Origin: Lentibacillus siamensis
GTDB lineage: Bacteria; Bacillota; Bacilli; Bacillales; Amphibacillaceae
Assembly: GCF_039522605.1 (NCBI RefSeq)
Contig: NZ_BAAADS010000025.1
Span: 248,001-312,000 of the forward strand
Length of the DNA: 64,000 bases
Direction: 5' to 3'
Shown: piece by piece, positions 53,194 through 63,100 of the stretch
Numbering within the stretch: position 1 is the stretch's first letter
Layout: every line of letters begins with the position of its first letter
The notes under the pieces: model-generated
Seen by the model: the letters and a program-made list of their open reading frames with translations, nothing else
The model's database searches: none
Told to the model about the DNA's origin: nothing
Translations under genes and position numbers: made by a program

Positions 53194-53255
53194 TTTTCAT
53201 TAATATAAAAATTATCCACAAGTATTAAATTAAATTTTATAGTACGCTATGTAAA

Positions 53256-53287
53256 CAAAAAGAAGGCTGGGAATCCCAAGCCTTCAC
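53256..53287 (-). terminator. Intrinsic terminator after ctaF
   Basis: GAAGGCT / AGCCTTC hairpin followed on the minus strand by TTTTTG, so ctaG probably needs its own transcript. Confidence 0.8.
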
Positions 53288-53293
53288 AATTAC

Positions 53294-53617
53294 TTACCAC
53301 CAGGTAATGACACCTAACCCTGCAAGTGTCAGGACAGCTGCCCAAACACCTCCATATATCATAAATGCCGGCATACCGTGGTCTTTGTCCTTCAAGTGCA
53401 TGAAATAGTAAAATTGGAATCCTACCTGTGTAACAGCAAGAATAATTAGAACAGGTATGACAAACATCTTATCCATTGCACCGCTTACTACGATTCCAAA
53501 CGCGATCAACGTAAAGGCAATCATTAATGCAAACGTAATAAGCTGTTTTTTCATTTCTTCTTTATTTTTTTCCTTTTGATATGGATTAACCTGATTGGAA
53601 TTGGTGCTGTCTGACAT
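53294..53617 (-). CDS. ctaF: Cytochrome caa3 oxidase subunit IV
   Basis: 107 residues, three hydrophobic segments (about 28-48, 52-70, 82-104), with the family motif FQFYYFMHLKDKDH. Accessory subunit of the haem-copper oxidase in the membrane. The start lies 3 bases after the ctaE stop, so co-translated. Confidence 0.95.
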   Translation of the reverse strand: MSDSTNSNQVNPYQKEKNKEEMKKQLITFALMIAFTLIAFGIVVSGAMDKMFVIPVLIILAVTQVGFQFYYFMHLKDKDHGMPAFMIYGGVWAAVLTLAGLGVITWW

Positions 53618-53620
53618 TGA

Positions 53621-54241
53621 TTAACCCACCTTTCCCATTAAATATACTACTGTGAAAATAAACACCCATACAACATCAATAAAGTGCCAGTATAAACTGA
53701 AAGTATAGAATTTAGGTGCATTATATAAGTTTAACCCGCGTTTTGCATTCCGAATCATTAACGCAATCAACCAGGTAAGACCAAATGTAACGTGTCCCCC
53801 GTGAAAGCCTACCAATGCATAGAATGCAGAGCCGAACGCTGATGAACGGAAAGTAAATCCGTATTCATGAATGTAATGTGTAAACTCATATAATTCACAC
53901 GCAAGAAACCCAAACCCGAGTAGTGCAGTAATACCTAGCCACAATTGCATCTTTTTAAAATTATTGTTTTTCATATGGTAAACTGCGTAAACACTTGTTA
54001 ATGAACTTGTAAGCAACAGAATCGTCATCAAAAAGACAAGTTCAAGACCGAATAATTCATTTTCCGTAGGCCCGCCTGCCGCTGAGTTACGCAATGCAAT
54101 ATAAGTTCCGAACAGACAGGCGAACAAAACCGTTTCACCGCCGAGGAAGAACCAAAAACCAAGAAATTTATTTTTCCCTTCAAGGGTGGCTTTTTCCGGT
54201 TCATTCGGCATTACTTCCGGATTTAAAGAATGATCGCTCAT
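53621..54241 (-). CDS. ctaE: Cytochrome caa3 oxidase subunit III
   Basis: 206 residues with five hydrophobic segments; motifs KFLGFWFFLGGETVLFACLF (about 22-41), GFHGGHVTFGL near 130 and WHFIDVVWVFIFTVVYL at the end. I chose ATG 54241: GGGAGG lies 9 bases upstream inside the ctaD end and the spacing to ctaD is one base. A longer reading to 54295 overlaps ctaD without a ribosome site. Confidence 0.96.
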   Translation of the reverse strand: MSDHSLNPEVMPNEPEKATLEGKNKFLGFWFFLGGETVLFACLFGTYIALRNSAAGGPTENELFGLELVFLMTILLLTSSLTSVYAVYHMKNNNFKKMQLWLGITALLGFGFLACELYEFTHYIHEYGFTFRSSAFGSAFYALVGFHGGHVTFGLTWLIALMIRNAKRGLNLYNAPKFYTFSLYWHFIDVVWVFIFTVVYLMGKVG

Positions 54242-54242
54242 A

Positions 54243-56096
54243 TTAGTCAGCCTCCCTTTCCAGTTCCTCTTTTGGAATGTGATGGCCCAAGTCATCTTTC
54301 AAAGAGCGTGTCAACATACAGCCAAGCAGCATAGCCATGCCGCCGAACAGAAGAATATACGCCCAGTTGTAGTCCATATGATAAATAAATCCAAATCCTG
54401 CAATGAACAGTCCCAGACTCATCAAGAACGGCAGGAATGATCCATTCGGCATATGAATATCTCCCAGCGGTTCTGCCGGAGTCATCGTACCTTTTCCTTC
54501 TGTTTTCTCAACCCATAGAGGGTCAAGTCCTCGTACCAATGGAACCTGTTTAAAGTTATAATGTTCCGGTGGTGATGCTGTTGCCCACTCAAGCGTGCGT
54601 CCATCCCAAGGGTCATCGACAGCTTTTTCTCCTTTAACGGCAGTGTAAACGATGTTGTAGAAGAATACAATAACACCAAATGCCATGAAGAAAGCTCCTA
54701 TCGAACTGATCAGGTTACCAGTATCCAATCCTGATCCTTCCAAATATACCCAGTAACGGCGTGGCATTCCCATCAGACCAAGAAAATGCTGAATAAAGAA
54801 TGTTAAATGGAATCCGATAAAGAAGGTCCAGAACGTCAGATAACCCAATTTTTCATTCAAAATACGACCGAACATTTTTGGCCACCAGTAATGCAGGCCG
54901 GCAAAAATACCGAAAATGGTTCCGCCAACAATTACATAGTGGAAGTGTGCAACGACGAAATACGTATCGTGATACTGATAGTCTGCAACAACAGACGCAA
55001 CCATTACCCCGGTCATACCACCAATGGTAAATGTCGGAATAAACCCAAGCGCCCACAGCATAGCGGAGTTGATTTTAATTTGTCCTCCCCACATAGTTGC
55101 AAGCCAATTAAATATTTTAATCCCTGTAGGAACAGCAATTGCCATTGTTGCGATTGCAAAAATGGAGTTTGCAACCGGGCCAAGGCCTACCGTAAACATA
55201 TGGTGAGCCCACACCATAAAGCCTAAGAATGCAATCAGCATTGTAGCAAATACCATTGCTGTATAACCAAACAATCGTTTTTTAGCAAAAGTTGAGAATA
55301 AATCACTGAACACACCAAACAAAGGTAATATCAGAATATAAACTTCCGGGTGTCCGAAAATCCAAAATAAATGCTCCCAGATAATCTCATTTCCACCAAG
55401 CGACACATCGAAAAACGCAGATCCAAACATCCGGTCAAACATTAACAGGAATAAACCAATTGTCAGTGCTGGAAACGCAAATAAAATTAATACACTGGTA
55501 ATGAATGATGACCATGTAAATAATGGCATCCTCATATATGTCATACCTGGTGCACGCATATTAATAATGGTTACAAGAAAGTTAATACCACCAATTAATG
55601 TTCCTGCACCGGCAATCTGCAGACCAATAACATAGAAGTCCACACCGTGACCGGGGGACGTCGTTGAAAGTGGCGCATATGCAGTCCACCCTGCATCAGG
55701 TGCTCCTCCAAGGAACCAACTGCAGTTTAGAATAAGTCCCCCAAACATGAACAGCCAAAATCCTAATGAGTTCAAAAACGGAAATGCCACGTCACGTGCG
55801 CCAATCTGCAATGGCACGGCGGCATTCATTAATCCTAGAATCAGCGGCATCGCTGCAAGAAAGATCATCGTTGTTCCGTGCATGGTAAGCATTTCATTAT
55901 ACAAGCCTGCACTGACAAAGTCATTTTGAGGCTGCATCAGCTGAATCCGAATAACCAATGCTTCCAGTCCGCCGAGAATAAAGAATAATCCGCCACCGAA
56001 AAGATACAAATGCGCAATTTTCTTATGATCGACTGTTGTCAAATAATCCCATAACACAGCACCGAAGCTTCTTTTCTGAGTAACTGCTGTACTCAC
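54243..56096 (-). CDS. ctaD: Cytochrome caa3 oxidase subunit I
   Basis: Catalytic subunit carrying haem a and the haem a3-CuB centre. 617 residues, about 14 hydrophobic segments. The haem/CuB motifs are HGTTMIF (near 70), FWIFGHPEVYILILP (near 245, with the cross-linked His-Tyr), AHHMFTVG (near 300) and VAHFHYVIVGG (near 385). GTG start at 56096 with GGAGG upstream. Confidence 0.98.
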   Translation of the reverse strand: MSTAVTQKRSFGAVLWDYLTTVDHKKIAHLYLFGGGLFFILGGLEALVIRIQLMQPQNDFVSAGLYNEMLTMHGTTMIFLAAMPLILGLMNAAVPLQIGARDVAFPFLNSLGFWLFMFGGLILNCSWFLGGAPDAGWTAYAPLSTTSPGHGVDFYVIGLQIAGAGTLIGGINFLVTIINMRAPGMTYMRMPLFTWSSFITSVLILFAFPALTIGLFLLMFDRMFGSAFFDVSLGGNEIIWEHLFWIFGHPEVYILILPLFGVFSDLFSTFAKKRLFGYTAMVFATMLIAFLGFMVWAHHMFTVGLGPVANSIFAIATMAIAVPTGIKIFNWLATMWGGQIKINSAMLWALGFIPTFTIGGMTGVMVASVVADYQYHDTYFVVAHFHYVIVGGTIFGIFAGLHYWWPKMFGRILNEKLGYLTFWTFFIGFHLTFFIQHFLGLMGMPRRYWVYLEGSGLDTGNLISSIGAFFMAFGVIVFFYNIVYTAVKGEKAVDDPWDGRTLEWATASPPEHYNFKQVPLVRGLDPLWVEKTEGKGTMTPAEPLGDIHMPNGSFLPFLMSLGLFIAGFGFIYHMDYNWAYILLFGGMAMLLGCMLTRSLKDDLGHHIPKEELEREAD

Positions 56097-56135
56097 AACA
56101 TTAACCTCCTTTATTTATCTTTCCATTAGATAAAA

Positions 56136-57197
56136 TTATTTGTTATTTTCTTTCGCATCTTCCGGTGTAATATCAGATGGCTGTAACTGCATCAGATATT
56201 CTGCAATCTTACCAGCTTCTTCTTTTGACACATCCGGATATTTGCCAGTCATTTTGTTTCCTTCCTTAATCGACTCCGGATCCATTATCCATTTCACCAG
56301 GTTTTCCTTCGTCGGTTCCAATACACCGGCAATTTTTGTACGATCTCCAAAGTTTGTCAGATTAGGTGCAACCTGAGCTGGAGATGATCCAATAGCATGA
56401 CAGCCCATACAGTTATTTTCCTGGAACAGTGTCTTTCCTTCCTGAGCTACTGTACTTCCGGGCTTAGCTTTAGGGTCAACATTCTGCATGTCATTTACCC
56501 ATTGGTCAAATTCTTCCTGACTCACGGCAATAACTTTAAAGTCCATCAGTGAATGCGATGGTCCACAAAGTTCCGCACATTTTCCGTAATAGACACCTTC
56601 TTCATTTGCTTTAATGAACATAGTGTTAACGTTAGTAGGGTTCACGTCCATTTTACCTGATATAGACGGTACCCAAAATGAGTGAATCACGTCAGAGGAT
56701 TTCATGTTCAAGTAAACCTTTTCACCTACAGGAATATATAAATCCTGGCTGGTTTGTATTTTCTTTCCTTCATAATTAAAGTGCCACCAATACTGATTAC
56801 CGGTTACCTCCACATTCAAATGTTCCTCTGCCTGCGATTTATCCGCAAGATCAAATGTGGCAATTACCGTCGGGACAGCAATAATAAGAAGTAAAACAAT
56901 TGGAATAATCGTCCAAATTGTTTCAAGTGTTTTGTTTCCTTCAACCTGCTTCGGAACAAATTCTTTATCTCCTTTTTTCTTCCGGAAACGTACTAACACT
57001 ATAGTATAAACCAATAACACAACTGCAAAAACAAATAACATGATTACAGCGGTAAGAATGATTAAATCCATTGAAGTCTCGGCACCATAGCCTTCTGGTT
57101 TTAGGGCGCTCAGGTTTTCTTTGCCACAGCCAGCCAGTAGAAGCGCCAACAAGCTCAACAGAAAAAATATACGGGATTTACCCATCCAGCCTTTCAT
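56136..57197 (-). CDS. ctaC: Cytochrome caa3 oxidase subunit II with fused cytochrome c domain
   Basis: 353-residue lipoprotein: signal peptide with lipobox LLAGC (cysteine 24), two transmembrane helices (about 45-70, 95-115), CuA domain with HSFWVPS and CAELCGPSH ligands (about 185-230), and C-terminal cytochrome c domain with CMGCH near 265 and distal Met in NKMTGKYPD. The fused cytochrome shows the caa3 type. Start ATG 57197. Confidence 0.98.
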   Translation of the reverse strand: MKGWMGKSRIFFLLSLLALLLAGCGKENLSALKPEGYGAETSMDLIILTAVIMLFVFAVVLLVYTIVLVRFRKKKGDKEFVPKQVEGNKTLETIWTIIPIVLLLIIAVPTVIATFDLADKSQAEEHLNVEVTGNQYWWHFNYEGKKIQTSQDLYIPVGEKVYLNMKSSDVIHSFWVPSISGKMDVNPTNVNTMFIKANEEGVYYGKCAELCGPSHSLMDFKVIAVSQEEFDQWVNDMQNVDPKAKPGSTVAQEGKTLFQENNCMGCHAIGSSPAQVAPNLTNFGDRTKIAGVLEPTKENLVKWIMDPESIKEGNKMTGKYPDVSKEEAGKIAEYLMQLQPSDITPEDAKENNK

Positions 57198-57267
57198 GTA
57201 TGCATACCTCTCTTTCTTTTTGTGATTTTTCCTTATGTCATAACTGTTTATAAGTAAGGAACAATTT

Positions 57268-58209
57268 TCAGCTTAAGGGGAACTCAATTGTTACAGCGAC
57301 CATCAATAGAAAAATGATGGTTAAGTAATTCAATGAATAAATAAATATCATATTTGCCCATTTAAAATCATTCTTCATGAAAAAACCACTAACACCCAGA
57401 GCAAGCCAGCCTACATTCAGCAATGTTGCTATCACAAGAAATGTTGTCCCGAGAGTTGAAAGATAAAATGGCAAAGGCAGTAAACAGGCGATGTAGATAA
57501 CAATTTGCCGTTTTGTTACACCAAAACCATGTACAACAGGGAGCATTGGGATACCAGCATTTTTGTAATCCTTATTCTTTTTCATGGCAAGGGCAAGAAA
57601 ATGGGGTGTTTGCCAGATAAACATAATGAGAAACAGCACGATTGCTGTCAAATGAAGATCGGGATCAACAGCTGCCCATCCAATTAAAGGCGGAACTGCA
57701 CCTGAAACACTTCCTATCGCCGTATTCAGCGTGTACCTACGCTTTGACCACATTGTATACAGCACAACATACGTGAACCACCCAATGAACCCTATTACAG
57801 CTGCCGTTACGGTTGCAAAAGATAACAGGATAATCCCCGCTGCGGTAGCAGATAAACCAAGTATCAAAGCGTTATTCATTGAAATGCTGCCTGTTACAGT
57901 AGGACGCTTTTTCGTACGTGACATAACTGGATCAATATCCACATCATACCAATTATTCATGATGCAGCCACCTGCTATTACGAGTGCACTCCCAAACATG
58001 GTAAATAAAAATAAATCCCAATTTACGTTGAATGAGGTGCCTGTAAAATACAAAGCAAGCCAAAATCCGGCAAATGTCGTTATCAAATTCGAATTCACAA
58101 TGCCCACTTTGATGAGCGATTTCATGTCCGTAATGAATGACGAACCTGTATCTTTTGTTACAGCAGCATTACCAATTAATTGTGAAGAATCAGCCTCCAC
58201 TTTATTCAT
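57268..58209 (-). CDS. ctaB: Protohaem IX farnesyltransferase (haem O synthase)
   Basis: UbiA-family prenyltransferase that makes haem O from haem B; CtaA then oxidises it to haem A. The two aspartate-rich motifs are NNWYDVDIDPVMSRTKKRP (about 88-106) and the later DYKNAGIPML. About nine hydrophobic segments. I chose ATG 58209 with GGGGGG 9 bases upstream; 313 residues. Divergent from ctaA. Confidence 0.96.
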   Translation of the reverse strand: MNKVEADSSQLIGNAAVTKDTGSSFITDMKSLIKVGIVNSNLITTFAGFWLALYFTGTSFNVNWDLFLFTMFGSALVIAGGCIMNNWYDVDIDPVMSRTKKRPTVTGSISMNNALILGLSATAAGIILLSFATVTAAVIGFIGWFTYVVLYTMWSKRRYTLNTAIGSVSGAVPPLIGWAAVDPDLHLTAIVLFLIMFIWQTPHFLALAMKKNKDYKNAGIPMLPVVHGFGVTKRQIVIYIACLLPLPFYLSTLGTTFLVIATLLNVGWLALGVSGFFMKNDFKWANMIFIYSLNYLTIIFLLMVAVTIEFPLS

Positions 58210-58314
58210 TACATAAATCCCCCCTTCATCGCCCAACATAATTGCATGAAAAAATCAAAGGCATTTTATATCCTGCCTATGTACACCCAAAAATATCCAC
58301 TGTAAATTAACCTA

Positions 58315-58323
58315 ATTGTATCA
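58315..58323 (-). promoter_or_regulatory. Candidate extended -10 promoter of ctaB
   Basis: TGATACAAT on the minus strand (TACAAT at plus 58315-58320). No convincing -35. The 496-bp ctaB-ctaA gap holds this, the ctaA upstream region and no gene. Confidence 0.4.
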
Positions 58324-58676
58324 CGGAATGCCAATACAATCTATTCAACTACACAGTCATGTCTATTTTACAATGTATTAACTCTTCCAAATGTGACAAA
58401 TTTGTGAAAAAAGTTACGTAAAATAAATGAAAGGCTTTCCCAGCCTTTATCAATTGAAACAATTTATGTAGTTTTCCCATGACAGCAGGCACAGTAGCAT
58501 GAAGGTCAGCAAATATCCCCTACTTTATTTCTAGCAAACAACTGTTAACAATGCAAGGGTTTTTTGCTTTTTTAATGAAAATAGTGTGAAATCGTATTTA
58601 TATTTCACGCATTGCATTCTTCATATGTTATAGTAACATTTGATTGCGGTAATATCGTTAAAATATTATAGTTTGA

Positions 58677-58694
58677 TTATTATTCGACAAAAAG
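58677..58694. promoter_or_regulatory. Spo0A-box-like element in the ctaA leader
   Basis: TTATTATTCGACAAAAAG contains TTCGACAAAA, the reverse complement of the Spo0A consensus TTTTGTCGAA. The identical 18 bases occur at 7876-7893 before divIVA. Here it lies 13 bases before the ctaA ATG, between promoter region and ribosome site. Confidence 0.5.
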
Positions 58695-58706
58695 CGAGGA
58701 AGACTT

Positions 58707-59624
58707 ATGATTAGAATATTAAAGTGGCTCTCAGTAGTTTCAACTTTAGGAATGGTATTCGTACTTCTTGGAGGGGCCCTAGTCACCAAGACCGGATCTG
58801 GTATGGGATGCGGTGCCAGCTGGCCGCTTTGCCACGGACAGTTTGTACCGGCAACCATTACACCTGAGCTGGTCATAGAACTGAGTCACCGGCTCGTTTC
58901 AGGAATTATGGGTGTTGTAGTACTGGCACTGTCCATCCTGGCATGGAAATATCTTGGACATGTGCGGGAGGTTAAATTACTATCCTTCTTATCCTCCTTC
59001 TTTTTAATAATGCAAGCATTAATTGGTGCTGCGGCAGTTATCTGGAATCAATCGGATTTTGTTCTGGCAACCCATTTTGGTATTTCTCTCATTTCATTTG
59101 CATCTGTTTTTCTGCTAATGCTTTTGATCTTTGAGATTGACAAAAAATTTGATGCTGATTCACTTGTTATTCAAAAGAAACACCGAATCGAAATTTATTC
59201 GATTACCATTTATACATTAGTGGTTGTTTACACTGGAGCATTAGTTCGCCACGCCCATTCGAGCTTGATTTGTCCCGACTGGCCATTCTGCTCAAATAGT
59301 GATCCCCTGGCATTATCAGGATTTAACATGCAGGAATGGATTCAAATGGGGCACCGTCTGGCTGCTGGTATCTTATTCATCTGGACGATTGTCCTGTTTG
59401 TTAAAATGATAAGAACTTACCGGAAGAACCGCATTATGTACTGGGGATGGATAGCAACAGTTTCAATGATTACGCTGCAGGTACTCCTTGGAGCATTGAT
59501 TATATTCACGATGCTTAATCTATGGATAGCTTTATTGCACGCATTTATCATTTCATGCTACTTTGCGATGCTCAGCTATTTTTCACTGCTTTCTAAACGA
59601 AGCGGTAAAAACAGAACGAAATAA
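58707..59624 (+). CDS. ctaA: Haem A synthase
   Basis: Oxidises haem O to haem A for the caa3 oxidase. 305 residues, eight hydrophobic segments in two similar halves. Conserved histidines in ELSHRLVSG (near 60), ATHFGIS (near 123), QMGHRLAAG (near 216) and LLHAFII (near 278); cysteine pairs GCGASWPLCHG and LICPDWPFC. ATG 58707 has GCGAGGA upstream. Divergent from ctaB. Confidence 0.97.
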   Translation: MIRILKWLSVVSTLGMVFVLLGGALVTKTGSGMGCGASWPLCHGQFVPATITPELVIELSHRLVSGIMGVVVLALSILAWKYLGHVREVKLLSFLSSFFLIMQALIGAAAVIWNQSDFVLATHFGISLISFASVFLLMLLIFEIDKKFDADSLVIQKKHRIEIYSITIYTLVVVYTGALVRHAHSSLICPDWPFCSNSDPLALSGFNMQEWIQMGHRLAAGILFIWTIVLFVKMIRTYRKNRIMYWGWIATVSMITLQVLLGALIIFTMLNLWIALLHAFIISCYFAMLSYFSLLSKRSGKNRTK

Positions 59625-59635
59625 TTTATAATTAA

Positions 59636-59668
59636 GGAGGGAAGTGGAATTATTCCATTTCCCTCTTT
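59636..59668 (+). terminator. Intrinsic terminator after ctaA
   Basis: GAGGGAAGTGGAAT / TTCCATTTCCCTC hairpin followed by TTTATAT. Confidence 0.75.
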
Positions 59669-59762
59669 ATATGTAATATGTGGTTCTTTAAAGTTGTACT
59701 TTCACGCTAACAGTTAAAGCAAACCGAGACTTTGAAAAAACTCATTACTCTAGTATAGCGCG

Positions 59763-59840
59763 ACCAGCCGTTGGAGTATATCCACTTTCAATGCCCGCCC
59801 GCATTGGTACATCTACTCAAATACTGTCGCAGCGGCTGGT
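59763..59840. repeat. Nested three-level inverted repeat
   Basis: ACCAGCCG/CGGCTGGT (59763-59770, 59833-59840), AGTAT/ATACT (59775-59779, 59821-59825) and CAATGC/GCATTG (59789-59794, 59801-59806) are nested, as in a structured RNA or repeat. It lies between convergent ctaA and pyc, upstream of the 21-bp array. Confidence 0.6.
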
Positions 59841-59876
59841 TAGGTAGTAACGATTTCTTACCCAATTTAATTTTAG

Positions 59877-59988
59877 TACGGCGAGTTTTCTCGAATGTAC
59901 GGCGGCTATTTGCTTTTATACGGCGGGTTCATGTCAAAATACGGCGCGATCACAGTTTTGTACGACCGATTTTCGGCAAAGTACGGCG
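59877..59988. repeat. 21-bp-period array, six units, core TACGGCG
   Basis: TACGGCG begins at 59877, 59898, 59919, 59940 and 59982; the unit at 59961 has TACGACC. All intervals are exactly 21 bp, while the 14 bases between vary. In one frame it reads VRR every seven residues inside a 97-codon open frame, but no ribosome site supports a gene. Confidence 0.9.
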
Positions 59989-60068
59989 GCGAATAAAAAA
60001 ACAAGGGGCCCTTACTTCGCGGTTTATAAATTTTGTATTAAAACAACATTCTTTAAACATCTAAATAC

Positions 60069-60105
60069 AAAAAACAAGCTGTTGGGCATTTCCCAACAGC
60101 CTGTT
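60069..60105 (-). terminator. Intrinsic terminator after pyc
   Basis: AACAAGCTGTTGGG / CCCAACAGCCTGTT hairpin, followed on the minus strand by TTTTTTG. Confidence 0.85.
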
Positions 60106-60115
60106 TCCATTTTAA

Positions 60116-63100
60116 TCATTCAAATTCAATCAGCAAATCATTTACAGCAATGGCTTCACCGTTTTTCACGTGAATATCCTTAATCACCCCTGTAAACGGC
60201 GCCTGTACTGTGGTTTCCATTTTCATCGCTTCCGTAATGAGCAGATGGTCACCTTTTTTAACTTTTTCACCTTTGTTGCAAATAACCTCTACAACTGTTC
60301 CCCGCATAGTTGCCCCGATATGTTTCTCATTACCGCTGTCAACTTTTGGACGTGTTTTAATTTGCGGTATAACACTTTCATCTTTCACGACTACTTCGCG
60401 GGATTGACCGTTCAACTCAAAATAGACAACCCGTGTACCATCAGCCTGGGGTTCAGAGATGGACACCAGCTTCACGATCAAGGTTTTGCCCTGCTCAATT
60501 TCAACCTCGATTTCTTCTCCAAGACGCATACCATAGAAGAAAGTAAGCGTATCAAGTACAGAAAGATCGCCATATTTCTCCGTAAAGCGGTGATGATCCA
60601 TAAACACTTTCGGATAGAGTGCATATGAGATCAGATCAAAGCTTGTTACCTGACGATCCAATGTTTTAAACAGCGACTCTTTCATCTGTGTAAAATCAAT
60701 TGAATCGAGCAATTCACCGGGACGGACTTTGATAGGTTCCTTCCCTTTCAGAATAATACGCTGCAATTCCTGTGGGAAGCCCTGATACGGTTGTCCTAAA
60801 TACCCTTGTGCAAACTCTATTACTGAAGCTGGGAAGTCAATTGATTCACCTCGTTCATAAATGTCATCTTCCGTTAAGTCATTTTGCACCATAAATAAGG
60901 TCATATCTCCGACCACTTTGGATGATGGAGTTACCTTAACAATGTCACCAAACATTTCATTTACTTGTCTGTACGCTGCCTTCACTTCATTCCAGCGATG
61001 TCCAAGACCAACTGCTTTCGCCTGTTGTTGAAGGTTGCTGTATTGTCCACCAGGCATCTCATGAAAATAAATCTCGGTATGCGGTGCTTTCATGCCGCTT
61101 TCGAAATCCTGATAATAATTACGGATGCCTTCCCAGTAATGTGCAAGCTTTTCATAGGACTCCACATTTATTTTCGGCTGACGGCTCGTCCCTTCCAGTG
61201 CATGATAAAGTGTTTGCGCACTTGGCTGTGATGTCATACCTGCCATTGGACCGCAAGCCACATCAACTGCGTCCGCGCCTGCATCCACTGCCCTTGCATA
61301 CATGTGAATACCATTACCACTTGTATCATGAGAATGAAGATGTACCGGCAAATCAATCGTGTCTTTTAGTGTACTGATTAATTGATAAGCAGCTTCAGGT
61401 TTTAGCAAGCCTGCCATATCTTTGATGCCAAGAATATGTGCACCTGCTGACTCAAGCTCTTTGGCAAGATTTTTATAGTAATCAAGATCATATTTTGTTC
61501 TGCCCATATCCAGGATATCCCCTGTATAGCACATGGCCGCTTCGGCAATTTTATTATTTTCGCGGACAAAATTAATTGCAGGTTTCATTCCTTCCAGCCA
61601 ATTCAGACTGTCAAAGATACGGAACACATCAATCCCCGCGGTTGCACTTTTTTCAACAAATTCCTTAATGAGATTATCCGGATAGTTTTTATACCCAACG
61701 GCGTTACTTGCACGAAGCAGCATTTGGAAAAGTACATTAGGCATTTTTTCCCGAAGCTTCAACAGTCGTTGCCAAGGATCCTCTTTAAGAAATCGGTATG
61801 AAGTATCAAATGTCGCTCCACCCCACATTTCAACCGAGAATAGCTGCGGCACAAGACGTGCAGTCGGTTCGGCTATCTGAAGCAGATCCTTGGTTCGCAC
61901 TCTGGTTGCCAGCAATGACTGATGCGCGTCACGAAATGTTGTATCTGTCAACATAACTTGTTTCTGTTCCTTCAGCCAATCCGCCAAATACTCCGGTCCA
62001 TGTTCATCCAGAATTTGTTTGGTACCGGAAGGAAAATCTTCCAGCTGATCAATTTTTGGTACCGGTGGCTTCTGCAAGGAAGGTTTTTTCTTATTTTCAA
62101 TTCCTTCAAAACCGTTTACCGTCGTATTACCAATATAGGTAAGCATTTTAGTACCCCGGTCTTTACGTTTGGGAAAGACAAATAATTCGGGTGTCTGATC
62201 AATAAAGGTTGTGCTGAACTGACCTGATAAAAAGTTACTGTGCTGAATAACATTTTGCAGAAAAGGAATATTGGTTTTTATTCCACGAATCCGAAATTCT
62301 TTTAAGTTTCTGACCATTTTTTGTGCAGCTTGCTCAAATGTAAGTGCCCACGTAGAAACCTTCACCAGCAATGAATCATAGTGCGGTGATATAACAGATC
62401 CCTGGAAACCGTTCCCCGCATCAAGCCGTACACCAAAACCTCCGCCAGTTCGGTATGCCATAATTTTTCCAGAATCCGGCATAAAATTATTCAATGGATC
62501 TTCTGTTGTAACGCGGGATTGAATAGCGAAACCGTTTGTACTGATTTCATGTTGACGGGGAATTCCAATTGATGATTCATGGATATTCATCCCTTGTGCA
62601 ATCTTCAATTGTGTCTGAACAATATCAACACCGGTAATCATTTCCGTAATCGTGTGCTCAACCTGTACACGCGGATTAACTTCAATAAAGTAAAATTCAC
62701 TATCCGTCACAAGAAATTCCACAGTACCCGCATTCAAATAATCCACATTTTTAGCCAGATTGACCGCAGCTTCACAAATTTCCTCACGCAATGAATCAGG
62801 AAGCGAAACGCTTGGAGCAATTTCAACAACCTTTTGATGACGGCGTTGCACGGAGCAGTCGCGTTCAAACAGATGAACGATGTTTCCATGACTGTCACCA
62901 ATCACCTGGACTTCTATGTGTTTTGGATTTTCGATTAATTTTTCAACATAAACTTCATCACTGCCAAACGCAGCTCGAGCCTCAGATCTGGCACGATCAT
63001 ATGCTTCAGCCAGACCACTTTTGTTGCGGACAATCCGCATCCCGCGGCCGCCGCCGCCAAGTGATGCCTTAATAATGATCGGATAGCCATGTTGCTCGCC

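Noticed and set aside
59771..60064. 97-codon open frame on the plus strand with VRR heptads
   Set aside because: No ribosome site, no family resemblance, and the heptads follow from the 21-bp DNA period; kept as a repeat with the peptide only as an option.
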